A stretch of DNA of 64,000 nucleotides from Begonia masoniana (taxonomy: Eukaryota > Streptophyta > Magnoliopsida > Cucurbitales > Begoniaceae), in assembly GCA_022432975.1 (NCBI GenBank), contig CM039505.1:46668544-46732543 (forward strand), read 5' to 3'. Positions 10,448 through 22,108 of the stretch are shown here, piece by piece. Both the position numbers and the translations under genes were made by a program. Position 1 is the first letter of the stretch; every line of letters begins with the position of its first letter. The notes under the pieces were generated by a model, which was not told the origin of the DNA, made no database searches, and saw only the letters and a program-made list of their open reading frames with translations.

Positions 10448-12672
10448 ACTTGGAATATTCATGTCCACGATATATTGCTCATTGCCGTTCGAGACCTCAA
10501 ACTGATTCCTTCCTGCAGCTATATGAGACCAGTTTCGTGAAGCATATTCCAACTTTGTAAGCTTATTTCTTATGCGAGGACATAGTAATCCCAAACACTG
10601 CTGCATTTCTTTTTGTTTCTCTGGTATTCTTGTCATTAGAGGTTCTCGTATCATCTCAAATAAAGTCAAAATAGGCTTGTCCCGAGCAGGTAATATCATA
10701 GCGTTAAAACACTCACTTAAGTTGTTGAGCCTCATATCACATTTCGAAAACGGACTAAAGACATGCTTCGACCAATACTTTGGATCTGATTTACACCAAG
10801 CTGTGTAGGATGCCTTGTCCATTACTGCTAATTTATTCATTTCCTGCTTGAATGCATTTGAAGTGGTCGCCATTGAAGCTTTCCATATGACTTCCTTATA
10901 CATCTTCCCAGGAAACTTGTTCTTGAAATTGTTGTATAAGTGCCTCAAGCAAAATCGATGCTCATGCTGGGGCACTATCTCCTCGAGAGCAGGAACCAAT
11001 CCCTATAAAATGAAAAGGGAATAGTCATAATAACCAATTTACATACTGTTGCAAATACAATACAAATGTAAAATAAAATTTTTGTAATACCTTTTGTTGG
11101 TCACAAATGAAAGTCCATGTTAAATCGATAGACCTTTGTATATCGTTCATCAATTGTTCTAGAAACCATTTTCACGAGTCTTTGCATTCGCATTCCACTA
11201 CCGCAAATGCAACTAGATATAATCCATCATTCCCGTCGATCGATACTGCTGTAAGTAGTTGTCCTGTACAGTGTCCTTTCAAATGACACCCATCCAGACA
11301 TAACACTCGTCTTCCAGCAGTTACCAATTCCTCTCTACATGCACGTAAACACATGTAGGCTCTCCAGAATCTACGTGATTGTGACTGAGGCACCTCCTGT
11401 AAGTAAACAACGAATGTGCTCCCAGGATTGGACCTACGAATCTCAGCTGCATAACTCCATAAAAGCTTGTATTGCTCCTTTGCATTACCATCATTCATCA
11501 GCCTTGCTTTATGTCGGGCTCTGTAAGCCAAAATCGGTGTAATGGTTATGCCTAATTCCCAATGCACAGTTTCAATAATAGAAGAAATGTTCCAATCTGG
11601 TTGGCTCTTGAACCTTGGTAAGTACTCCTAAGCAATCCACTTTGATGAAGCTAGCTTATTTTGCACGATCCGTGCACAATTGTGTATATGATTGAGCGTC
11701 CTTATTTGGAAACTTTCTTCGCTGCTTATTTTAGATGCATGCAACACCCATTTACAACCATCCGTACATACTGCTCTTATTCTCGTCTTCTCACTTTTCA
11801 CAAATCGAATCCCATAACCATGCTTCACAGCGTATTTTTTAACAATATCTTTGATTTTTTTCAATGAACTGAAAGTCATTCCAAGCTCCAAAGGTACCTT
11901 ACCATCTCTTGAATCAGCAACATTGTCCAAGGTACCTTCACTTTCTTCTTCTTCATAACTGTTGACAACATCTATCTGCATCCTCCTCCTCCTCGTCTTT
12001 TTCATCCTCATTGTCATCCACACCATCATCCTCCCAATCGTCATCTTCCTCATCATCATCCTCATCATCATCCTCAGCATCATACTCATCATCCTCAAAA
12101 TCTTCAGCATCCTCCGCATTATAAGCATCCCCATCATAAAAAACCAAAGCTAAATTACCAGGAATTTCATCATCCATAATTTTAGATGAAGTCAAAGGCC
12201 TATCTCCACAGACAGTACTACTCCCTTCACCAACTTGGTCCCTGATGTCGATGTCCTCGACATACACTTTCATATATCTCTTATAATTTACCGATTTTAC
12301 CATTGCAAGTACATCTTCGTCGGTTCTCAGATTTCTCAACCCCTTTTTCAGCTCATACCCTAGCACACAATAATACAACTCCTTCCATGTATGTATCCCT
12401 GTCTCTTTCAACATATTTTGGATCTCAAATATGGACAATAAGTCTCTATCACAATTGTCAACAACTTCTTTTTTACCTCCCACATACTGTGTGCCCTTGC
12501 TTACCACAAATTTACCACCATAATTGATTTCTAGTGAAAATTCACCCATTGAAATTTCTTGTTAGACAAAATACAAGTTAAAAATTATGCTGAGAAAAAG
12601 AGTAGACATCCATAAGTAATCAAACCATCCCCAACTGTAATTTATTACGACATGTTTGAGGACAGTGTGTGC

Positions 12673-12933
12673 GTTTATTTTTGACAAAGTAGTAGATTAC
12701 CCAGTGATAGCAATGAGTAGAGGACACAAACAGAGAAATAGGCAACATTTTCTCTCAAGTTTTATTTGTTCTTAGAATTTATAAAAAAAATGGGTTTGAA
12801 TAATATATGCTTTGAATCATCAAAAAAACAGATTTGACATCAAGAAGATTAGAAAATATTAACCCAATCGGAGACATAAAATTCTATTATACTCAGTCAA
12901 AAAATTGAGAAAGAAGAAAGAGGGAAGAAAGAC
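12673..12933 (-). repeat. MULE right terminal inverted arm
   Basis: Reverse complement of 5105-5364. It lies about 120 bp upstream of the transposase ATG on the minus strand and is the likely transposase promoter. Confidence 0.85.
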
Positions 12934-13235
12934 AAAACTGGGGACTGCAACTCGCAGGTCGGGTATTCGGAGGTCGAGTGTTCGGAGGTTGGAACTCGAG
13001 TGTTCGCCTGTTAGGGATTTAGGAAGACTAAACTGAAGAGTGAAGATTCGTTCAGTTGTCGAACGAATTTGTAATTTGGCTTTAAGTTCAGTCCTATGGT
13101 CTGGTCCCGGTTCTTTGGGAATTCGGGCTATGGACCGAGGACCGGACCGAACCGATTGTCTTTTGTTCCAAAGAGTTCAGACCGAGGACCGGACCGTGGT
13201 CCATCACCTTGGGATCGAAACCGCCGGTTCGGTCC

Positions 13236-15309
13236 TGTAGCACCCGGTATTGTCCACCTTAATTAATAACATCATTTAGTAACTTTCATTCTTTTGAAAA
13301 TAAGTGATTATGATTGGTTGTTTAAATAGGTTAAGGATTGGCTAACTAAGGGCAAAGGTGTAATTTGGGAAGACTAGTGTATAAAAGAGGTCAGCTAAGG
13401 GTTTTAGCCGCCACTGTTTCATTTCTTCATTTGGCGTTCAGCTCAGCTAAGCAGAGTTTCTCTCGGCGATTTTCTTTCCGACTTTTCTCCAAACTAGGTG
13501 AGTTCTACTTCGATTTCTTGCTACATTGTAACTATCGATGGTAGAGGGGATTATAAATGAGGTTTTGAGAATGCTGTAAGTGAGGGTTAGTTCTGGTTTG
13601 TGGTGAATCGGGAATGCACAATGAACTGAGCTCCCAAATTAGTTTCCTTAGATTTCTGGATGGTTAGAATGAAGTTTAGTGAAGATTTAATTAATGCTCG
13701 GTTTATGGTTTTAGGTTTGAGCAAACTCCCGAGGTAGATTTCAACCAAGCTTTTCAGGAGACCAGGTAAGTACAGTATGTGTGTGTCTTTGGGCCTACAT
13801 CACAAAACAATATGATTTATGTGTGTTTATGAATGTTTTTCAGTATGTCATGCATCATGTTTTATTGAATGAAAACGAAAATGAATTTACATGTAAAGAC
13901 ATGGTGAGACATGGACAGATTGTATCAGATCAACTGTTAAGAGAACTAATCCGCCCTTTAATCTAGTATAGGATTTATACTTTAGGAAAATTGATCAACT
14001 TCCCATCGTACGAGGGATCAGATCAACTGTTAAGGGAACTAATCCGCCCCTTAATCTAGTATAGGATTTATACTTTGGGAAAATTGATCCACTTCCCATC
14101 GGACGAGGGATCAGATCAACTGTTAAGGGAACTAATCCGCCCCTTAATCTAGTATAGGATTTATACTTTAGAAAAATTGATCAACTTCCCATCGGACGAG
14201 GGGTCAGATCAACTGTTAAGGGAACTAATCCGCCCTTTAATTTAATAGAGGATATTTATACTTTGGGAAATTGATCCACTTCCCATCGGACAAGGGATCA
14301 ACAGACAACGAATACGAATACAACTAAGATGAGAAAGTATGAATTGCATGAATAGGATTCTGATTCAGTATTGCATTTCATTTTGCTCTACTTATTTAGC
14401 ATTAGGCTAATAGATGAGTTTTGTGATGTAGGTGCTGAGGTAACTACTGGAGAATTCTCTGAATTTACTGAAGACTAGGAGCAGTTGATGGAGCACACCT
14501 ATGCCTCGACTTGGCAATCCGATGGGGCGGTTTAACTAATGTCAGTAGATGTGAAAGTCTAGTTGACAATGGTTCAGTTTTAGTATGCTGAGAATGTTAA
14601 TGACGGCAGGAGTTTAATGTTTTTAATAATTTTGGAGCTTTTCTGATTATGAAAACACGATTTGGTTTTAGTTGTAGATTGTTATTCTGGATTTATAAAG
14701 TTGTGGATCTATGTTGTTTTGAATAGCTGCTGTTAAAACTTACAAGTTCTTTTAGTAGGCAGAATTGTCCGTTTGTTTAGAGTGTTACTGTTCACCGGTG
14801 GATGTTGTCTATCGGTGGATGTAGAGTGTTACTGTTCACCGGTGGATGTTGTCTATCGGTGGATGTTGTCTATCGGTAGATGTGAGTAATAGATTTTTTC
14901 GTTTTGTGATCGGTAGATGTGAGTAATAGATTTTGTCGTTTTGTGATCGATGGATGTGAGCGGTAGATGTTGGTAGTAAATTTTGTCGTTTTGTGATCGG
15001 TTGATGAGAGCGGTGGATGCATTTTGTACAGCTTCTATCGCTAAGACTATTCTGTCTCTATTTCTACCGCTGACACTGTTTAGCGGTAGATGTGTACTGC
15101 TTTTTTTGTCTTCTTTCAATTAACTGTCTTTAATATTTTAATTATTTGATATATGTTGTTTTATTTAAATGGATTTCCGCTGCAAAATCTTAACGTTTTG
15201 TAGGTCAAATTTGATTGTTGTGTGAAATTTTAACATTTTCAAAAAAATGTCATAGTTCGGTTCAGTATTATGAGTAGCGAACTGGGTTTATAAAATTCGG
15301 GGCGTTACA
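13236..15309 (+). mobile_element. Solo LTR, Tekay-like family A, target duplication GGTCC
   Basis: It begins TGTAGCACCCGG and ends CGGGGCGTTACA, flanked by GGTCC (13231-13235 and 15310-15314). It is inserted in the GGACCGG-rich right end of the hAT-like element. A TATA-type sequence (TATAAAAGAGG, about 13380) precedes leader-like sequence. Two donor/acceptor-like pairs follow: CTAG/GTGAGT near 13497 with TTTTAG/GTTTGAGC near 13715, and CAG/GTAAGT (GT at 13766) with GATGTAG/GTGC (AG at 14430-14431). A 93-bp tandem repeat lies inside the second interval. It is the reverse-orientation relative of 5683-7908 and 44829-46894. Confidence 0.95.
13926..14305 (+). repeat. Four tandem 93-bp repeats inside a solo LTR
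   Basis: CAGATCAACTG recurs at 13926, 14019, 14112 and 14205, exactly 93 bp apart. Each unit contains AATCCGCCCTTTAAT or the CCGCCCCTTAAT form and ACTTCCCATCG. The fourth unit is degenerate at its end. Confidence 0.95.
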
Positions 15310-15355
15310 GGTCCGATCTAGGTCTCGATTCGCGGTCCAATCTTGCCTACCCCTA

Positions 15356-16443
15356 CTGTGGCTCATCTGTATCCTCACCTTTTATCATAGTATTTTAAAT
15401 TTGGAGAAAAAATCATTTTGTTTTTAAGCAAATAACCTGTTGCACTTAGAACCGTTATCAATTAAATCTCTATTTATAAGATCGTTATCAAAGAAATCAC
15501 TTTTTATTTTTATGGTTTTGGGTAATTTTTAGAAAAGAACTAGTTAGAGAGCTTAAGTAGGAAGCGATTTTGGCAACAATATCAAGTTGTTTCTAGACAA
15601 ATTGTTGATTGTCTCTAGAAATTGCTCACTTGAGAAAATATGTGACAAAAACATGGATTTGTTATAAGAACCCTAACAAAGAAAACAATCGATAACACCC
15701 CTTAGCTCAAATGGTTATTTACTTAAAAAAGTACAAGAATTACTTGTTAAATTTAAAGACTAATATACAATTTCACCATTTAAATTTTCAAATTAAAATA
15801 TTTATATTTTACGACATCGTGCGTGATAGCAGAGGCACTTATGTGGGAGCATTTTTCGCCTCCTTGGAATTGGTATTGCAGTTGAAGCAGAAACATTGGC
15901 TTTGAAAATTGATCAGAAGTTTGCTAAAATATTGAGTTTGTCAAAACTAGAGTTGGAGATGGATTCATTTACTTGTTTTCAAATTGTTAAAAACTTCAAT
16001 GATAATAAAGGATATCTCATCAGATTGCTTAAAAAAAAAAAAACTTAACAAATTTTTAGAGAAAGCAACAGTGCAACTAACTGGTTTAACAAATTTCGCC
16101 ATTAGTTAAAGGAATTCTTCCTTATTCGAGAAAGACATTCCATAGGTTTAATAAGAGTCATCAAAAATGATTTTTTAGGAGTCACTACCCCTAGATTAAC
16201 TATTTTATAACTGAGCTCCCATTTTGTTCAATAAAAAAAAAAAAAACTTCTATTTAATGTTAATTTATTCTTTAATTTAATCAGAAAATTTCTTACCTGA
16301 TACATTATAAAACCTTGTATTTTGAGAAGAAATTAAACAAGTAGCTTAGATATTCACATTAATACAGTAGAATTCATTATTTTAGGTTCTCTTATTTATT
16401 AATTTAGAGATTGAATAATTAACGTGCAATTCATAAATAATAT
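15356..16443. other. AT-rich sequence without recognised features
   Basis: This is flank between the composite DNA transposon and the next solo LTR. A few short open frames exist, none with a recognisable protein pattern. No TIR, tandem repeat or RNA gene was seen. Confidence 0.6.
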
Positions 16444-18694
16444 TGTGACAGCCCTCGACCCGATCGGGGTCCAAGGAGCCATCACTCCGGGACATTCAAA
16501 ACAGGGACTATTTTTTTTTTTAACTTTAAACGGAATGAAACTTTAAACAACAAACCCTAAAACCGAACTGCAGAATAAACAACAGAAGGGAATCAGAATA
16601 CTTGGAACAGAATCAGAAGACATATTAATTTTTGAACCACAGAAATAAAAGACTGAAGAAAACTGGGAGACAGAACACTTTGAACGTTTAAATAAAAGGC
16701 TGGGTGGACAACGGGCATGCAGAGAACAACGTGATAAAATACATGCAGTGAAAATAATTGAGAAATATAAACCAAAAGACATGTTGAAAGAAAGGCTACA
16801 GTGAATACCGGAATCGGGTGATTTGTGGCCGAAGGAGTAAATAAAATGGGGCGGAAGACGTAGGTAGAAAATGTAAGTAAACTGGGCGGGCGATATAGAC
16901 TAGCGGTGGATGCGAATAAGACAAAAGAGAACGGTGGATGTGAATAAATAAAGGAGAACGGTGGATGTACTTTAAAAGACAGAGTTGACAACTTTTAACA
17001 GGATTACATAAAGACAGAAGCCGTGAAGACAGAAAGTATGAAAGCTTCAAATTTCAGAAAACGATTCAAAATATGATTTTGGACAAATCAGGAAAACACG
17101 ACAGAAATTTAAGGAAAGCAGATTGCATGGATGGCTCTAAAATCAGAGATAATCCATGCACACTCTAAAAGAGAAAATATTCCAATCAAATTCCAGAACA
17201 CTTCAGAACAGAAACTCAACTGTCAAATACAGAGGTTTTAAACATCAGTACAAATGCCATACATCGTTTTAAAATATCAAAAACAGTACAGAACTTGGCA
17301 TGCATTTCCAGAATTCACCATAACAGAAGTTTTTAAAACATAACACAAAACTTTAAAACCTCTTTCTCTCTAGTCAGGAATATGTCTAGTTGCCACAACC
17401 AAACTCCATGAGCTCGATCCGCCAACTACATCAAATCATCATCTTGAGGCACAAAGTCCTCATTCACGGGTTCAGTACCTACATCAGGGAGTTCACCTAT
17501 GAGTCTAAAACTCAGTAAGAACATATAAAAATACAGTGATGCATATGCTATGCATGAACTTTCAGAATACGGTGACAGTACAGTACATTACATTTCACTG
17601 GCAGAGGGGTATAAGTGAGGCTTATAGGGGAACTGATAAGTGCATGACAGGCACATAACAGATTTACAGAACAGAAACAGAATAGAGCAGAAACAGTAGG
17701 CCAGTCCCCGTCCCGCACTTAACCAATACATTTCAGTCAGATTTTATCTTTCTTAACTTCAAAACGTGAGCATAAGACATTTTTGCATGAGCTTTCGGGA
17801 AAAATGTGTATGCATGAACTTTCACAGTGCATAAACATAAAACGGCAGACAACAGAAATAATACAACATAACATAATGAGAGACACAGATAACTCAGAAC
17901 TTAACTCTAACTTTCTCTACCTGAAACCTCCCGACAGAAGTAAAAACCTAGAGTCTCCGTGATGTAGGGCCTTAAGGGTCAACCTACGGATATGAACTTA
18001 CATGTTTGCTGTAGAGTTGAGAGTCTTGAACGTGTTGCCTCGGTGATGCACGAACCTATGACGTGCATGAAAAGGGAAATCAACAAGCTGAAAATGCTAA
18101 CTAATAACTTAGTAGAATATGCAGCAAACTCCATTCCAATCTTTAGAAAACAGACTAACGTGTTTTCATCCAAAAACAGTGAGTTTTCTCAAAATATCGT
18201 AACCTTAAACTTCCACAAAACTCACATTTTAACTTATCCAAACTCGTTAACTTTAGCAGATGATTACCTTCATTAGAGAAACAGAAGAAAAGAGGTCTTT
18301 TGGAAAGGTTGCAGTCGCCCGGAGGAGAGAAAACAGAGAGCATTGGAAAGAAGCAGATGAGAAATGAGGGTTTCACGTAGGAGGGAAGAGAAAAGAACAT
18401 GACTTCCTCAACAAGTTGCCAAGTGTCACTCAACCATTGGCTTCCTCCCACCAACCTTAATTGGTTTACCTAATTTGCCCTCCATTTGGTTTCTAACCAA
18501 GGTGTTCTGTTTTGGTTTATTTTTAGTTTGGTTTTCCAATTGAATTATTAGTTAAATTCACCGATCCATTTTCTCTAGACATCCACTTGGGGTATCACAA
18601 AACTTCAATGAAATACGCACTTCATTAATGACCAATATATATCTCATTTAATAGTTCAAGGAATAATTACATGGCTAAAATGCCGGGTGTTACA
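16444..18694 (-). mobile_element. Solo LTR, Tekay-like family B, target duplication AATAT
   Basis: On the plus strand it begins TGTGACAGCCC and ends CCGGGTGTTACA, flanked by AATAT (16439-16443 and 18695-18699). It resembles the LTRs of the minus-strand Tekay element at 19265-28537, so its sense strand is minus. It shares the donor motif with ATGTAGGGCC (about 17955-17990) and the acceptor motif (17478-17491). No internal retroelement sequence remains. Confidence 0.95.
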
Positions 18695-19264
18695 AATATA
18701 ATTTAATTATTAATCAAGAACTAAAGGTAGTCAAAGATACAAGTGTACGTGGGAGGTTAATGAATTTTGAATACAGATCTACTATGATTTTTAATAAAAG
18801 ATCTATGCATATGCAATGAGTATATTAATAGACATTAACTTGAATTAATATACTCTACAATTATAAGAGTGTAATTTTAGAGATTTTGTAGAATTACTCT
18901 AATAATTTTTAATTAATACAAAGAGTTTCTATTAATTGACAAATATTATTGAAATTTATAACTATAGGTTCATTGATCTCCTACTATTTTCCATCATTAT
19001 TCAGATATACAAATAAACGAATAAGTGTATAAAAGATTAATAATTAATCTTTTATAAACGCTCTAATAAAAACAATAAGACATTTGGACAAAGGTTGTCC
19101 AAAAACAAGACAACCTTCATCTAAATTTTGAAACTTAAAATAAAGATTTTTATTTTACATTTGGATTAATATTTAATTAGTTTATGGTATTTTTTTTAAA
19201 AAGAATTTGAATTATATTTATAGAAACTTATTAGATGAGATTTTTGAAATATGAGTGGGAGCTA
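18695..19264. other. AT-rich spacer without recognised features
   Basis: It contains only short AT-rich segments. No coding pattern, repeat array or RNA gene was seen. Confidence 0.6.
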
Positions 19265-22068
19265 TGTGACAGCCCGGAACCGGATCCTGATCGGAATTAA
19301 AGAGCCAAGCCGTCACACCAGACATTTAACGAAAAACGGTGACTAATTTTTTTTTATCAAAACAGACTGAAAATTTACAAAACTATACACAGAGGGAGAG
19401 AAGATGTTCTCTGGTTTGAAAGCAAAACGGGTTTCAATGAAGGATGGCAGAAGAAAACCGAAATGCAGGAATGTAGACGGAAAACAATTAGGAATCATAA
19501 TACAACAAAGTGATAGAAGGAAAGTAGGAAGACAGGGATATTAAAGAGAAACTTAAACTGGAGAAGAAACATACTGTGGAAGGCTACAGTGTATAACAGG
19601 AACCATAGACAATCGGGGATGAATAATAGAAGAGAAAAAGGTAAAAAAAAAATAGAAAACAGAAATGGGCGATAAAACAAAGAAACAGAATAAGACAGGA
19701 AGACGTAGGCGGAAGACTTAGTTTAAAAAAAACAATAAAATACTGTTGGGCGGAAGATGTGAGCTGACGTCAGATGGAAGATTCATTTGCAAAGACAGAA
19801 GTAAGGATGACGTCAGGCGGAAGATTAAAGCTATCGGTGGATTCAGATACGACAAAAGACGAACAGTATTCAACGGAAGAGGCTGAGTAAAACTGGGCGG
19901 AAGAGGTGGTGACGTCAGCCAGAAGATGGATGATGTCAGGCGGAGGATACAGACAGCAGACGGAATTCGGATGAGGTGATGACGTCAGCTGGAAGATGGA
20001 TGACGTCAACCGGAAGATACAGACAGCAGATGAGATCGGATGAGGTGATGACGTCAGCCGGAAGATGGATGACGTCAACCGGAAGATACAGCAAATGAGA
20101 TCGGATGAGGTGATGACGTCAGCCGGAAGATGGATGACGTCAACCGGAAGATACAGACAACAGACGGAATTCGGATGAGGTGATGACGTCAGCCGGAAGA
20201 TGGATGATGTCAACCGGAAGATACAGACAGCAGATGAGATCGGATGAGGTGATGACGTCAGCCGGAAGATGGATGACGTCAACCGGAAGATACAGATAGA
20301 AACTGTAAATAAACTGGGCGTAAGACGAAATTTTAAGGGCAGCGGTGGATGAAATCGAAAGATGTAGTTTTTATGGCAAATTTACAACTTTTGACGGGAA
20401 ATCATATAGACAGAGAGTTTAAAACAGAAGACATAGAAGTCCCAGATTTCTCGAACCACATCAAAACATGGATCTCGAACACAACAGAGAACATGACAGA
20501 AACTCAAGGAATTTCACTCTACATAAAAGCTCTAAAACCAGAGATCATTCATGCATAAGCTAATAGAAAATACTCCAAACAATTCAGAATATTCAGAACA
20601 TGAATTCAAGTGTCAAATACAGCAGTTTTTAAAACTTAAACGTCAAAATCTGTACATTATTTTAAAATCTGAGGATCAGTACAGAACCTAACATATATTT
20701 GCAGAATTTCCCAAAAACAGAAGTTTTTACAGAGTTTTTACAACAAAACCAGAATTTCCAGAAAACTTTACAGATATAGACTATACTTTAAAAATTTAAA
20801 CCTCGGGACAGAATTTGTCTGGCTGCAGCAACCACACCCCCATGAGCTCGATCCACCAGCCACCTGTTCATCAGACTAAGGCACGAAGTCCTCATTTTTG
20901 AGTTCAGTACCTACATCGGAGAGTTCACCTATGAGTCTAAAACTCAGTAAGAACATAATAGATATGCAGTGATGCAAAATGCTATGCATGCGGTTTTCAG
21001 AAATACAGTGACAGTACAGAACATTACGTTTCAGTGGCAGAAGGGTATAAGTGGGGCTTATAGGGGAACTGGCAAGTGCACGACAGGCACAACAGAGATA
21101 CAGAACAGAACAGAAACAGATCTGGGGGCCAGTCCCCATCCCACACTTAACCGGTACATTTCAGTCAGATTCTATCTTGCTTAACTTCAAAACCGTGTAC
21201 AGAAAATAGTTTTGCATGAACTTTCAGAAAATCGTGTATGCATGGACATTTACAGTGCTTACAGTTGATACAGCAGAGAACAAGAAGATAAAACAACAGA
21301 AACCTGAACAGAAACCACAGAACTTAACTCTAACCCTTCTACCCGAAACTAGCCAACAGAATGTAAAACCTAGTACCTCCGAGATGTAGGGCCTTAAGGG
21401 CCAGCCTACGGATATGGACTTACCTGTTGCTGCAGAGTCGATAGTCTTGAACGTCTCGGAAATGCTCGAACCTGTACATGCACGTTCAGAAAATAAACAA
21501 GCTACAAATGCTAACAAATAAGTTAGAAGAATTTGTTCCAAACTCATTCAAACCCTTAGAAAACAAATCGGTGTGTTTTCATCCAAAAACAGTGAGTTTT
21601 ACCAAAGTATCACAATCCTTCACTCCAACCAAAACTCACTTTAAACTTGTCCAAACTTGTTAGCATTTAAAAGATGCTTACCCTAGTAGAAAAACAGAAA
21701 GGAGTCAAAGAGATCGAAGTAGCTTCGATGGCTGATTGACGACTGGAAGAGAGAATGCCAAGAAGAGAATGGAGAGAGAGCAGAGAAGTGAAATGAAGAG
21801 GGTTTCACGTAGGAGGAGGAATTTAACTTCCTCAACAAGCTGCCATGTGTCAGCTACCCATTGGCTATCTCCCACCAACCATAATTTCTCCCCAATTTGT
21901 CCTTCCATGCATTTCAAACTTAGTGTTTAGTTTAGTCAGCCATCAGTTCGGTACTCCCTTCACTAAATACTCCAAAATTTACAATAAAATAGTTATTGTA
22001 TTTATGGCAATTCAAATTCATACAATAATTCAACAGATTATTACACGGCCAAAATGTCGGGTGTTACA
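19265..22068 (-). repeat. 3' LTR of the Tekay element (2804 bp)
   Basis: It is bounded by TGTGACAGCC and GGGTGTTACA on the plus strand. It contains the TGACGTCA repeat array (about 19760-20290), a donor-like CAG/GTAAGT with ATGTAGGGCC (21376-21425, minus) and an acceptor-like GATGTAG/GTACTG (20910-20923, minus). Confidence 0.95.
19900..20300 (-). repeat. Tandem 65-70 bp repeats carrying TGACGTCA palindromes
   Basis: GAGGTGATGACGTCAG-type units begin at about 19973, 20042, 20107, 20176 and 20246. Each holds two TGACGTCA sites or a TGATGTCA variant in GTCAGCCGG and GTCAACCGG contexts. I count 12 perfect TGACGTCA between 19760 and 20285. TGACGTCA is the classical bZIP/TGA-factor target. Binding here is inference. 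Confidence 0.9.
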
Positions 22069-22085
22069 TTCCACCCACCTTAACA
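22069..22085 (-). other. Polypurine tract of the Tekay element
   Basis: On the minus strand AAGGTGGGTGGAA directly precedes the TGTAACACCC start of the 3' LTR, the expected position of the plus-strand DNA primer. Confidence 0.8.
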
Positions 22086-22108
22086 GAAATTTTGTCCCCA
22101 AAATTTGC

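Larger units (their letters stand above)
8790..12549 (-). pseudogene. MuDR-type MULE transposase, broken and lacking its SWIM domain
   Basis: Starting at ATG 12549: an N-terminal domain of about 120 residues as in plant MULE proteins, a long Asp/Glu tract (12000-12140) with a frame change, then the Mutator DNA-binding domain (CTDGCKWVLHASK ... HIHNC, about 11650-11870). The catalytic core follows at 11570-10450: CLDGCHLKG (first Asp), CDQQKGL (second Asp) with CLRHLYNNF, and NNLSECFNAM (Glu). A GT-AG intron, 11090-11003, falls between CDQQK and GL. Lesions: TAG at 11628, TGA at 11172 where Trp is expected, and replacement of the SWIM zinc-finger region by foreign DNA at about 9160-10447. The C-terminal zinc knuckle (CSKCYGEGHNVRTC) and Arg/Glu-rich tail remain at 8790-9155. 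It cannot make a working transposase. Confidence 0.88.
5105..12933. mobile_element. Mutator-like element (MULE) with 260-bp terminal inverted arms
   Basis: The arm at 5105-5364 is the near-exact reverse complement of 12673-12933. Both contain a GGGTAATCTACTACTTTGTC core and a CTGAGTATAATAGAATTTTATG block, differing only by scattered substitutions and small indels. The arms bracket a MuDR-type transposase on the minus strand (ATG at 12549) and a GRF zinc-finger gene on the plus strand (ATG at 5556), each starting just inside an arm. Exact outer ends and a 9-bp target duplication are not resolved. Interruptions: a solo LTR (5683-7908) and a Ty3/5S block (about 9160-10447). Confidence 0.8.
4427..15355. 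mobile_element. Composite DNA transposon with hAT-like ends enclosing a MULE
   Basis: The left end reads TACGGGTGGGCA and the right end reads TGCCTACCCCTA, an imperfect inverted pair like plant hAT ends. Flanks ACGTGGCT (4419-4426) and CTGTGGCT (15356-15363) match at 6 of 8 bases, as expected for an aged 8-bp target duplication. Just inside both ends are GGTTCGG/GGACCGG repeats (4435-4490; 13083-13235 and 15310-15345), also typical of nonautonomous hATs. Between them lies a MULE, suggesting a MULE landed in a roughly 1-kb hAT that later took LTR insertions. The alternative, one element with unusually long compound ends, is not excluded. Confidence 0.5.

Noticed and set aside
11962..12153. Hydrophobic plus-strand frame that looks like a membrane protein
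   Set aside because: It is the antisense of the transposase Asp/Glu tract; GAT/GAA codons read as Ile/Phe/Leu on the other strand.
15695..15730. tRNA or SINE head (TAGCTCAAATGG fits an A box)
   Set aside because: No B box follows at the right distance and no cloverleaf can be drawn.
19770..20282. 170-residue repetitive frame of Ser/Pro-rich character in the Tekay LTR
   Set aside because: It simply translates the TGACGTCA tandem repeats. The same happens at 27198-27804, and the frame is not conserved between copies.
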